Shown here piece by piece: positions 51,309 to 59,924 of a stretch of 64,000 nucleotides of DNA. The stretch is from Heterodera schachtii (taxonomy: Eukaryota; Nematoda; Chromadorea; Rhabditida; Heteroderidae): the NCBI GenBank assembly GCA_023374025.1, contig SIJG01000018.1, positions 124,001 through 188,000 on the forward strand, given 5' to 3'. Under the pieces are notes generated by a model. It was not told the origin of the DNA and searched no databases. It saw only the letters and a program-made list of their open reading frames with translations. The position numbers and the translations under genes were made by a program. Numbering within the stretch: the stretch's first letter is position 1; each line of letters starts with the position of its first letter.

Positions 51309-51555
51309 GTCGTAGCTGTGTGCTCCTCGACGGCTGTGTGCCATCAAACAAGCCAGGTCGAAGCTGTGTGCTCCTTGGTGCGGCTGTGTGCCCTCTGAAA
51401 AGCCGAGTCGAAGCTGTGTGCTCCTTGGTGCGGCTGTGTGCCCTCTGAAAAGCCGAGTCGAAGCTGTGTGCTCCTTGGTGCGGCTGTGTGCCATCCAAAA
51501 ATCAAGTCGAAGCTGTGTGCTCCTTGGTGTGGCTGTGTGCCCAATACTCTTTGAC
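51309..51555 (+). repeat. Leader tandem array, five units of about 50 bp
   Basis: Five units start GTCGAAGCTGTGTGC (the first GTCGTAGC). Each unit contains CTGTGTGC twice, so a half-unit of about 25 bp is visible. The array lies in the untranslated leader just before the gag ATG. An identical array follows the 3' LTR. Its minus-strand open frames are by-products of the repeat. Confidence 0.9.
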
Positions 51556-51588
51556 CTTTCTTTGCCAAATTAATCCAAAATTTTCCCC

Positions 51589-53514
51589 ATGGACGATCAC
51601 AAAGGATCCGACTTTAATCCCAATCATTTCACTCCGTCCCAAAACCGAAATTGGTCCCCTTTATTGGTTCAACTACGCCTATTTGAAGCCACCGTTTGCG
51701 AAACGGTGAGAAAATTAATCGAGAAAGTTGAAGCCATAGAAAAGGGAAATGGCAAAGACGGTAATGGTATTGTCCTCGAAGGGAAATTGGAACTTTTTGG
51801 GGATATGATGAAGCAAATGGATAAAGGGATCGGTGAACAACTTGTGGGAATCGAAACTGACTTAAATTTGGCTCAATCGAAATTGACCGACCTGGAGTTG
51901 ACAGTCGATCGGATCTCCCGAAAATTGGACAAAGGGGATGAGCCCCAGTCGGGAACGGGACGACCAAATGTAACCGAAATTAAGGTCGCGGCAATGAAAA
52001 GCAAAGTTGTGGAAATAGACGGAATTGTAAAGGAAAATCGTGAACGGATTATATTCTTGGAACAAAAAGTTTTGGATGGAAATGATGATTATTTCTGGAA
52101 TGGTCATGACAATGTGGACGGGGAGAATAATTTTAGTTTAAACCAAAACGATGAGGAGGAACAAAATCAGGGGCTAATGGGAGAATGTGAAGTAATGATA
52201 AGTGACCCATTTCTGCTCTCCGGCAGTCATTTGTCCCAGTATGACGGCAACCCAAGCATTTCGTTTTCGCGTTGGGCACAAAAATTTAAGGACTTATTGT
52301 CGCTATATACGGCTCAGCTCACAGAGGAACAGAAAATAAGTCGTTTACGTTTTTGTCTATCAGGGCCAGCCCGTGCCGAATTAGACTCAATGGATTTACC
52401 CCCTGTCACATTGGATGGTGCTCTAGGGCATTTACAGAGCAGATTCGAAAATGAGAATACAAAGAGTATAGCGAGACAAAATCTCGCGATTTGCAGACAA
52501 TACCCGGGAGAAAAAGTGCTTGATTTTGCCACTCGTTTAAGTGAGGCAGTTAGGACTGCTCTGGCCGGGGAATCTGAAAGCAACATTAGAAAAAGATTGT
52601 TGGAAGAATTTTTGGACAGGCTAATTCCCGAGCTACAGTACGAAGTAAAATCTGAAAGGCCTACAGACTATAGTAGGGCTTACGAATTAGCTCAACATTA
52701 TGAGCTTCTCCAAGCGTCGCGGAAGTCCACTCCAAATGTGGCCATGAACGAACTAATTGAAAAAGTCGAGGCGTTGGCCATGCAAAATGTGAGGCATGCC
52801 CCAAACTTTTCTGATCAGCGTGATCACCGGGTTTGTTTTTATTGTAAAAAAGCGGGGCATGTGATAAAAGATTGTGCGGCGAGGAAAAGGGAAGCAAACA
52901 ATGGGCCAAATTGGCGAAGAGATGAAAATAGCCGTAGAACGGAACGCAATGGGAATTATTCTCGGCCATTCGGACAAGGATATGAAAGGAACCGAGAGAC
53001 GTGGAGAAACGGAAATGGCCAACAAAATAGTCGGCCAAACCAGAACTACCGGCGGTACCGAGACCCCAGTGATAATAGACGGGAATTTGACCAAGAAAAC
53101 CGTTTCCCAAGGCCACCTACTCCAAGGGCCAACCATAGGGGAGGAAGAATAGCGGGTGCCAGAGTGGCAAGTCCCTACTTTTTGGCAATAATCGCAATTT
53201 TGGCATTGTTCTCTCCGACCTCAATCCTTGCAAATGTTCCAAAACGGCAACCGATGATCTGTTTGCCGGACGCTCCGTCGAGTTTATGGAGATTGCCAGA
53301 GGAGCCAATCTGCCCCACGTGGCAACCGACCGAAAGTCCGATCCCGATGGAATTAACGATTTACCGGCCAAATACACTCCAATATAAAACACCGGCTACC
53401 GCATGTAAATGCGTTAATCAAAAATCCACCGCCGAGTCGGAGTTTTTGGAGCCCCATTGGAGGAGGTGGAAACCGAGAATTTGGATATCCCTACCTCAAC
53501 ATGCCACTGAATGA
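51589..53514 (+). CDS. gag: Ty3-B ORF1: gag with a C-terminal signal-like segment
   Basis: 641 residues. The N-terminal part (about 35-180) is heptad-rich and likely coiled. Residues about 210-370 form a retrotransposon gag/capsid-type domain (W near 223, then the 'L..GPAR..L' pattern). One CCHC zinc knuckle lies at about 415-428, followed by an Arg/Asn-rich, RNA-binding-like stretch. Unusually for gag, residues about 529-548 are strongly hydrophobic and signal-peptide-like, followed by Cys-containing sequence to the end. The start is the first ATG after the leader array. The stop overlaps the ORF2 start as ATGA. Confidence 0.88.
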   Translation: MDDHKGSDFNPNHFTPSQNRNWSPLLVQLRLFEATVCETVRKLIEKVEAIEKGNGKDGNGIVLEGKLELFGDMMKQMDKGIGEQLVGIETDLNLAQSKLTDLELTVDRISRKLDKGDEPQSGTGRPNVTEIKVAAMKSKVVEIDGIVKENRERIIFLEQKVLDGNDDYFWNGHDNVDGENNFSLNQNDEEEQNQGLMGECEVMISDPFLLSGSHLSQYDGNPSISFSRWAQKFKDLLSLYTAQLTEEQKISRLRFCLSGPARAELDSMDLPPVTLDGALGHLQSRFENENTKSIARQNLAICRQYPGEKVLDFATRLSEAVRTALAGESESNIRKRLLEEFLDRLIPELQYEVKSERPTDYSRAYELAQHYELLQASRKSTPNVAMNELIEKVEALAMQNVRHAPNFSDQRDHRVCFYCKKAGHVIKDCAARKREANNGPNWRRDENSRRTERNGNYSRPFGQGYERNRETWRNGNGQQNSRPNQNYRRYRDPSDNRREFDQENRFPRPPTPRANHRGGRIAGARVASPYFLAIIAILALFSPTSILANVPKRQPMICLPDAPSSLWRLPEEPICPTWQPTESPIPMELTIYRPNTLQYKTPATACKCVNQKSTAESEFLEPHWRRWKPRIWISLPQHATE

Positions 53515-55020
53515 GGGATTTAGACCATTCCCCTGCGGGAGAGCTGAGTAAAAATGGAACTCTCAGGTCCACTAATCACTCATTGGAAGTCGGATGGCGA
53601 ATATGGCCCGTTGGAATGTTTTGGCATATGACGGAAGTCTTAAATTGTTATACCTATGATACGGTTGTGTTCACCAGGTACGGAGTTGAAGGGGTCAGCA
53701 CTCCGTTGAATAATTGCCCTGGGTGTCAGTACAAATCCGGTGCATGTCGTTGCCAGCAAAATAGTATGATTTGGAGTCCGGACCCAACCCAACAATGTCC
53801 TTTTGTGTGGGTAGCTAAATGGGCAGGTGAATATGCAACAAAGGTGTGGATTTCGGGCTCAAATGATTTTGCCCTAACATTTGAAAACATAACTGTTCGG
53901 CAAAATTGCAAAAATAAAGAATTTGCAATCTCGGACCAAGGATTTTCTGTTCCCTTAGAAGAGTACCAAGAATTGGTAAGGAGAAGGGATTTGGCTAGCC
54001 GAGAAACAGTGAGATTGAGAAGACAATTAGAGGAAATAACGCAGGAAGCGACTCAATCGAGGGACAAAAGTCCCGTTGGACTCATTTACTCTTCTCAATT
54101 ATCGGCCCAATTAACAGCCTTAAGTGCCAGACTAACCCATACCACTCAACGGCTTTTTTCAGAGGCGATTAGACAAATCTGCACAAGTTTGCAATCAATC
54201 GCGGATCAAACGGCTACGTTAGCCATCGCAAATCCAACCTTATTAGCCAGATTTTTCCTGAGTAATCAGCTAATAACGGCACGATTAGTTACAGAGAAAT
54301 CCTTGGAAATTCGTCCCTGTTTCGGAGTGAATGTGAATGAGATGCATTATAATTGGAAACCAGGGTTTTGTTTCAATCGATTGCCAGTGACATTTATGTT
54401 ATACGGGGCACAACGCCATGGGTTTTTGGATACAGTAACACTTATCATATACCCTGAGGCAAGAGAAATTGATTGCCAGTCAGGAAGATGGCTGTACATT
54501 CAGGGAGAGAAAAAATTAACACAATATGACCAATTGAACGGAGATATTAAGGAGGTGCCCTGGGAGGCAATCCACAAAATTGCCCGTTATGGAAACATTG
54601 ATTTGCCAGAAATAAGGTTTACTGTGTTTAAAAATAAGGTGATGGCAAATTTGAGTGAGCTTTACTCGCCTGAACATTTCACCGAGACACTGGAGGCCGC
54701 AGAAATTCATCACGAAATTGTCCGATTAACAAAGCCAAGTGGTGCTTGGAGCGAGAATTCAGCGAAACCCGAATTTTTGGCCGGAAATATAGTGTCAAAT
54801 GGGCTTTTCTCCTTTTTGAAAGGCGGGATTTTCTCAGCAAACCAAATTTGGGTTTTTTGTGTTTGTTGTTATGTTACAATTGGAGCTGTGATGCGTTTTC
54901 TACTACCCCCATTTTTGGCAGAATTGGCCAACCAATTAAATGTTGGGGAGTCCCTAGTTCGAGTTACACGTACACTTCAGACAACAAAAAGAAGAAAAAG
55001 CGAATTAAAACGTGTAGCAA
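53173..55020 (+). other. Envelope-like module spanning the end of ORF1 and start of ORF2
   Basis: Seen in sequence: a hydrophobic signal-like segment (53173-53232), Cys-containing sequence after it, a Cys-rich region in ORF2, a long stretch without pol motifs, then a transmembrane-like segment (about 54846-54917) with basic residues behind it. This order (signal, ectodomain, anchor, basic tail) is that of a class of viral and retroelement glycoproteins. I cannot name a family from memory, and the function is inferred only from layout. The two halves lie in different frames, so either coupled translation or a frameshift would be needed to join them. Confidence 0.45.
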
Positions 55021-58000
55021 GGGAAAACGATCAGTTACAAGTTGCCCGGCAAAGTGCCATTCCTTTAACCCAAAGGTGGACAAATTGTAACGGGGCATTC
55101 ACAAACGGGGAGACCCAAATCGCTGAAGTTGCGGTAATTGAACTCGGAAGATGTGATGAAGACTCCAGAATAGGAGGAATAATAAACGGAAAAAAAGTCA
55201 TATTTTTGCTTGATTCGGGAGCGCATGTTACACTAATTGGTCTGAGAAGTGCCAAAATGTTGGGCATAACCAAATTTTACCCACCGGAAGTTGCGGGAGT
55301 CACGGGAATTGGCCCGGGAGTTATTCCGGCACTTGGCCAAGCAGTGGTAACTTTATGTATAGCCGGGTGTCAGATCGAAACCACAGTGATTATAATCCCA
55401 AATGAAGTAAGCAAAAGAGGACTTTATCAAGTGATTTTGGGAAGAAAAACGTTGCGACAATTACCCCTCCTCATGGATTTACAAACCGGCCAATTAATAA
55501 AAAAAGACAAAATCACTAGGGAATGTTTCATTTCTGAAAAAGTGAATGAAACCCGAAGGTCAGGTCTGGTGAGCCAGCATAAAACTGATTTGCAAACAAA
55601 AGCCGAGTTAAGCAAATTTTTTGGATTTTTACAACAAAATGAAGATATTTTCTCGAGGCATGATTATGATTTGGGTGAATGCACTATTTCGGCCCCACCT
55701 ATCTTAACTACAACAGAGACGCCAATTTACAGTCGGCCGTACCGAGTGCCCGAGAAATACCAAACAGAATTGGATGCCCATTTGGAGAAAATGTTGAAAA
55801 CTGGAGTTTTGGTGGAATCAAACACTCCATGGGTTTCACCCGTGGTAATAGTGCAAAAATCAGATGGTAATCTAAGACCGTGCGTGGACTTTCGAGCATT
55901 AAACAAAGTCACCGTAACCGACCCCTACCCAATCCCAAAAATGGAGACAGTTTTGCATAAAGTGGCGGGAAAAGCATTTTATACAACGTTGGATTTGGCG
56001 GCCGGATTTTGGCAAATACCCCTTGATAAACAAACATCACATAAATGTGGAATAATAACAGAAAAGGGAGTCTACACTATGAGAAAGTTACCATTTGGGC
56101 TTAAAAATAGCCCCGCCATTTTTCAGCGAATTATGAATGAAGTTTTGTCAGACATTGAACATACATGTGCATATATAGATGATATAATTGTGTATACGGA
56201 CACATTTGAAGAGCACATGCTTATTTTGGAAAAAGTTTTTGACCGAATACGAAATTTTAAACTGAAGTTGAAGCCTCAAAAATGTGAATTTTGTAAGAGC
56301 GAAATTGTTTATTTGGGTCATAAACTAAACCGTAAGGGGTACGAGCCGTCCATTAGCAATAAAGAAGTCATACAGCATTTCCCAGAACCAGGAAATGTTA
56401 AGGAAATAAAAAGATTTCTGGGATTGGTTGGATTTTTTAGAAAATTTATACCAAATTATGCTGCCAAAGCTGCCCCATTGACATTATTGTTAAGAGGAAA
56501 GGAAAACGAGACAAATTTTAAGTGGGAGACGGACCAACAAAAAGCATTTTTGGCTCTGAAAACAGAACTGACGAAGTCACCAAGCTTACGACCCCCAAAT
56601 TATAAAAAAGAGTTTCATTTGTTTACGGACGCTTCACAAATCGCCTGGGGAGGGGCTTTGATGCAAAAAGACAATGAAGGGACACTGTACGCAGTTGCAT
56701 ACTGTAGCAAAATATTAAGCCAAACTGAGGCACGTTACCCCCCAACTCATGGGGAGCTGGCGGCAATAATTCACGCAATTGGTGTTTTCCATCCCATTTT
56801 TTACGGATGTGACATAACAATTTATACCGATCACAAACCTTTGACCTTCCTATTATCAAAAGGAAAGACCAATCCCAAATTGAATAGGTGGCTTTTAATT
56901 TTCCAGGATATCAACCCAAAAATTAATTATGTGGAAGGAAAGAATAATGTGGTGGCAGACGCTTTGTCGAGGGTTGTGACCACCGAAGGAATAAAATGGG
57001 ACATGGTTATGGAGAAGCATTTCCGGGAGGAAATCCCCTACATTTTAACAACCGAACCATTTTCAATCGATAAAAATACAATTGAGAATGAAACAGTTCG
57101 AGACGAGACTCTTGCTAAAGTGATCAGAGAGATAAAGGATAGTTGGCAATCAACAACAAAAGAAATTGAGCCATACCACAAAATCCGGAGCGAGCTATAC
57201 TTAGAGGGAAATATAATTCGGAAAACACCAACACAAATCGTAGTCCCCGGAAATTTAAAAATTCCTATTTTGAATGGGTTACACATCGCCCATTTTGGAA
57301 TGGTAAAAACGAAAAGCAAAGCCCGGAAATTGTTTTGGTGGCCTGGAATGAGTAAGGATATCGAGGAGTTTATCAATGGATGTGAGATTTGTCAACGAAA
57401 TGCCGATTTGCCACCAATCACTGATAAAGGAAGAAAATGGCCCGAGGCAAAATTATGTATGGAAAGATTGCATGCTGACTTAGCAGGGCCAATATGGAAT
57501 ACGAATTTTTTAATTGTGGTGGATTCCTTTTCAAAATATCCATGGGTGTATCAAATGAATTCAACGAATTCCCATGCAATTATTACGGCATTAGGTGAAA
57601 TTTTTTCAAATTTTGGAGCTCCGATCACTTTTGTAAGTGACAATGGACCACAGTTTGTGTCGGAAGAAATTGAGAAATTCTTATATGAGAACGGAACTAA
57701 GCATTTGAAAAGCCCTCCGTACACCCCGTCCTCAAATGGAGAAGCGGAAAAATTTGTCCAAACATTTAAAAAAGGAGTTAAGAAAATATTAGCCGAAAGA
57801 GGGGAGGGAAAGATTAAAGAAGCATTGCAATTATTTTTGAGAGAATACCGATCATATCCGTGTACTTCGACCATGGTTTCGCCCGCCCAGCGTATGTTCA
57901 AAAGGGAAATACGCACCCCGTTGGACCGAATTTGGGTCAGAACGGAGGAAAAACGCAAACAAATTGCCCAAAAAGAAGTGCCGAAAATCAGAGATAAGCA

Positions 58001-58244
58001 ATTTGAATTGGGAGACCATGTTTGGGCAAACATTAATAAAACTTGGAGGCCAGGAATTGTGGTGGGAAAAAAGGGGGATGTTATCTATGTGGTTAGCGTC
58101 GAAGGAGACGAATCACCCGATCGGCCGGTCCATGTTCACTATTTAAAGCCGCGGAGACCGGCATTTGCCAGAGGACAGAGAGGCATTACCCCGAACCAAC
58201 CCCCAGAGGACGTTTTGTCCACCCCTCCTGAGGAAGAGGAGTGA
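53511..58244 (+). CDS. pol: Ty3-B ORF2: glycoprotein-like region fused to PR-RT-RNase H-integrase
   Basis: 1577 residues. Residues 1 to about 500 are not pol-like: a Cys-rich stretch (about 45-90), possible N-glycosylation sites, a helical region (about 150-260) and a hydrophobic, membrane-like segment at about 446-469 followed by basic residues. After this come the protease DSG motif (568), RT with YIDD (888-891), RNase H with a first Asp near 1040 and a TDHKP motif near 1106, then integrase with HHCC, first Asp near 1323, SDNG near 1377 and Glu near 1412. All catalytic residues I can place are present. The frame is -1 relative to ORF1, with a 4-base ATGA overlap. Confidence 0.9.
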   Translation: MRDLDHSPAGELSKNGTLRSTNHSLEVGWRIWPVGMFWHMTEVLNCYTYDTVVFTRYGVEGVSTPLNNCPGCQYKSGACRCQQNSMIWSPDPTQQCPFVWVAKWAGEYATKVWISGSNDFALTFENITVRQNCKNKEFAISDQGFSVPLEEYQELVRRRDLASRETVRLRRQLEEITQEATQSRDKSPVGLIYSSQLSAQLTALSARLTHTTQRLFSEAIRQICTSLQSIADQTATLAIANPTLLARFFLSNQLITARLVTEKSLEIRPCFGVNVNEMHYNWKPGFCFNRLPVTFMLYGAQRHGFLDTVTLIIYPEAREIDCQSGRWLYIQGEKKLTQYDQLNGDIKEVPWEAIHKIARYGNIDLPEIRFTVFKNKVMANLSELYSPEHFTETLEAAEIHHEIVRLTKPSGAWSENSAKPEFLAGNIVSNGLFSFLKGGIFSANQIWVFCVCCYVTIGAVMRFLLPPFLAELANQLNVGESLVRVTRTLQTTKRRKSELKRVARENDQLQVARQSAIPLTQRWTNCNGAFTNGETQIAEVAVIELGRCDEDSRIGGIINGKKVIFLLDSGAHVTLIGLRSAKMLGITKFYPPEVAGVTGIGPGVIPALGQAVVTLCIAGCQIETTVIIIPNEVSKRGLYQVILGRKTLRQLPLLMDLQTGQLIKKDKITRECFISEKVNETRRSGLVSQHKTDLQTKAELSKFFGFLQQNEDIFSRHDYDLGECTISAPPILTTTETPIYSRPYRVPEKYQTELDAHLEKMLKTGVLVESNTPWVSPVVIVQKSDGNLRPCVDFRALNKVTVTDPYPIPKMETVLHKVAGKAFYTTLDLAAGFWQIPLDKQTSHKCGIITEKGVYTMRKLPFGLKNSPAIFQRIMNEVLSDIEHTCAYIDDIIVYTDTFEEHMLILEKVFDRIRNFKLKLKPQKCEFCKSEIVYLGHKLNRKGYEPSISNKEVIQHFPEPGNVKEIKRFLGLVGFFRKFIPNYAAKAAPLTLLLRGKENETNFKWETDQQKAFLALKTELTKSPSLRPPNYKKEFHLFTDASQIAWGGALMQKDNEGTLYAVAYCSKILSQTEARYPPTHGELAAIIHAIGVFHPIFYGCDITIYTDHKPLTFLLSKGKTNPKLNRWLLIFQDINPKINYVEGKNNVVADALSRVVTTEGIKWDMVMEKHFREEIPYILTTEPFSIDKNTIENETVRDETLAKVIREIKDSWQSTTKEIEPYHKIRSELYLEGNIIRKTPTQIVVPGNLKIPILNGLHIAHFGMVKTKSKARKLFWWPGMSKDIEEFINGCEICQRNADLPPITDKGRKWPEAKLCMERLHADLAGPIWNTNFLIVVDSFSKYPWVYQMNSTNSHAIITALGEIFSNFGAPITFVSDNGPQFVSEEIEKFLYENGTKHLKSPPYTPSSNGEAEKFVQTFKKGVKKILAERGEGKIKEALQLFLREYRSYPCTSTMVSPAQRMFKREIRTPLDRIWVRTEEKRKQIAQKEVPKIRDKQFELGDHVWANINKTWRPGIVVGKKGDVIYVVSVEGDESPDRPVHVHYLKPRRPAFARGQRGITPNQPPEDVLSTPPEEEE

Positions 58245-58442
58245 ATACAGTAACCCGGAAGAGGAGACACAGTATAAGTTAAAAAAAAAAAAAAAAAAAC
58301 TTTTTTGTTTCTGAAATTTACACTTTGTCCATTTATTTTTCTTAGTTTCATCCTCATTTTTGTAAGCATTTTCTCTTCTATTTAATTTAGATTTTGTCCT
58401 CCACCCAATTTTCTGTTCTTTTGTAATCTCTGTTTCCTCCCA

Positions 58443-59144
58443 ATGTCCTCTCCAATTGATGCCATTCTCGGAAAGGAGAATGCCGACCCCGAAGCGGGAG
58501 CAAAAGCCTTGAAAGCGAAGGGCTCGAATAAGCCAAAGGTCCCACCGGCCAACATTGCCGAGATCCAAGCGGAGCTTGGAAAAGCAAAGGAAGAAATCCT
58601 TTCCGCCGTATCAACATACATTAGCGAGGCGATGAGTACTGTTAACCGTGGCATGGAAGGCTTTACCACGGCCATAAGCCAAATGGCCAATGTTCTGGAT
58701 GCGAGCCGAGCCCGGGAAGAAATGGAACAAATGTCGCTAGATGACCCGGAGTTGGAAGATGTGAGCATTGAGGCCGGGGAAACCGGGAAGGAACCCGAGA
58801 AACCAACGGATGGGGAGAATGATCCAGGAGAGACCCCCCAAGGACACCAGGGACCAAAAGGCATTCCATTGGCGCAGGAACATTCCGTCCGCGAGCGTGG
58901 GCGAGGCACAGGCCATGGGCGTGCTTTCATCAGAGGGCGCGGGGGACACTGCCGTGGGACAGCTACTGGGGCTGCTGCCCATGCGCGCCATTATTTCAAC
59001 ATACGCCAAGGACATCGAGCGCACCACCAGCATTACAACCACCGTCATTCTGCCGCCGGCCCGTCAGGACATTGCCGTTGCCATGATTGTCAGCCGCCAA
59101 ACCACCACGTTGGACGCCGTTTCCGTCCGTACGCTCCGCGTTGA
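58443..59144 (+). CDS. Ty3-B ORF3: small Ala/Glu- then Arg/Gly/His-rich protein
   Basis: The 233-residue frame starts at an ATG after a non-coding gap that contains an A-run (58280-58299). The first 150 residues are acidic and helix-prone (a stretch of Ala, Glu, Lys with a Met-rich segment). The last 80 are rich in Arg, Gly and His. From about 58890 to 59170 the next frame (+1) also reads as a plausible protein of mixed composition and stays open into the LTR, so a frame change or overlap near 58880 is possible. Product not recognised; it occupies the usual env position but has no membrane segment. Confidence 0.5.
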   Translation: MSSPIDAILGKENADPEAGAKALKAKGSNKPKVPPANIAEIQAELGKAKEEILSAVSTYISEAMSTVNRGMEGFTTAISQMANVLDASRAREEMEQMSLDDPELEDVSIEAGETGKEPEKPTDGENDPGETPQGHQGPKGIPLAQEHSVRERGRGTGHGRAFIRGRGGHCRGTATGAAAHARHYFNIRQGHRAHHQHYNHRHSAAGPSGHCRCHDCQPPNHHVGRRFRPYAPR

Positions 59145-59162
59145 GAAAAAGCCGCAGATTTC

Positions 59163-59177
59163 AAAAAGAGGGAAGGA
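59163..59177 (+). promoter_or_regulatory. Ty3-B polypurine tract
   Basis: A purine run (AAAAAGAGGGAAGGA) ends one base before the 3' LTR start. Confidence 0.75.
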
Positions 59178-59178
59178 T

Positions 59179-59589
59179 TGGACTGTTCCCCAATCTGCAA
59201 TTTTTGACCAATTTGCCGTTCCCTTTGATGATCACTCCCGACTCTTGACCCAGCAAATTTGTTATGTAATTTTTCCCCTTTTAATGTGTGCCTTTGCTCT
59301 CTCTCTTTGAATTCCCCGTCTGATAAGAATATGTCGGCATCCTTTCTTTTCTTTTTCTTTGTCTATTTAAACTCTGTCCCCATTGACTCTTGGCTTCTTT
59401 TTTGTCTTCTTTCTCCTACCCAATCCTTACACCTTTTCAACTCTAAATTTCCTACATTTACCTTTCTTCCCTAAATAAATTTCTTTTCATTCATTGGCAA
59501 ACTTTGGAGTAAACCCGGGGATTAATTGGGAGTTTAACAAGGCCTCAGTTGGCTAAATCTCTCCCAACAAATTGTGCACGGACAGTGCA
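59179..59589 (+). repeat. Ty3-B 3' LTR
   Basis: It matches the 5' LTR at a constant offset of 8369 bp with two differences seen. It is not the end of the element: PBS and leader follow. Confidence 0.88.
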
Positions 59590-59924
59590 GTTGGTGCCAC
59601 GACCCGGGAGACTCCAAATCCCATTTTTGCCAAAAAAGGGCAAAAAGCTCAATAGGCTAAACGCCTAAGATTGTTGAGTCGTAGCTGTGTGCTCCTCGAC
59701 GGCTGTGTGCCATCAAACAAGCCAGGTCGAAGCTGTGTGCTCCTTGGTGCGGCTGTGTGCCCTCTGAAAAGCCGAGTCGAAGCTGTGTGCTCCTTGGTGC
59801 GGCTGTGTGCCCTCTGAAAAGCCGAGTCGAAGCTGTGTGCTCCTTGGTGCGGCTGTGTGCCATCCAAAAATCAAGTCGAAGCTGTGTGCTCCTTGGTGTG
59901 GCTGTGTGCCCAATACTCTTTGAC
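59590..59924 (+). repeat. Second Ty3-B PBS and leader array after the 3' LTR
   Basis: It copies 51221-51555 without a visible difference and stops within the last bases of the 50-bp array (TCTTTGAC), 33 bp short of the gag ATG position. The next base begins sequence of the ACCGGT element end. A normal integrated LTR element does not carry this. Confidence 0.9.

Larger units (their letters stand above)
50810..59924 (+). mobile_element. Ty3-B: near-intact, young Ty3/gypsy element with embedded glycoprotein-like region
   Basis: The layout is LTR, PBS, leader with a 50-bp tandem array, ORF1 (gag plus a signal-like segment), ORF2 (glycoprotein-like region, PR, RT, RNase H, integrase), ORF3, polypurine tract, LTR, then a second PBS and leader. 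The 746-bp end copies 50810-51555 and 59179-59924 align without indels and differ at two bases in my reading (near 50974 and 50992). Both main ORFs are open throughout. This suggests recent activity, although the right junction is rearranged. Confidence 0.93.

Noticed and set aside
51309..51555. Five regular 50-bp units resembling a CRISPR array
   Set aside because: The units are directly tandem with no unique spacers, lie in a retroelement leader, and the genome is eukaryotic.
51280..51568. Minus-strand open frames rich in HTAAPRSTQLR repeats at the Ty3-B leader (also 59649-59947)
   Set aside because: They are the reverse strand of the 50-bp tandem array in an untranslated leader; repeats of a length without stops give open frames in several phases.
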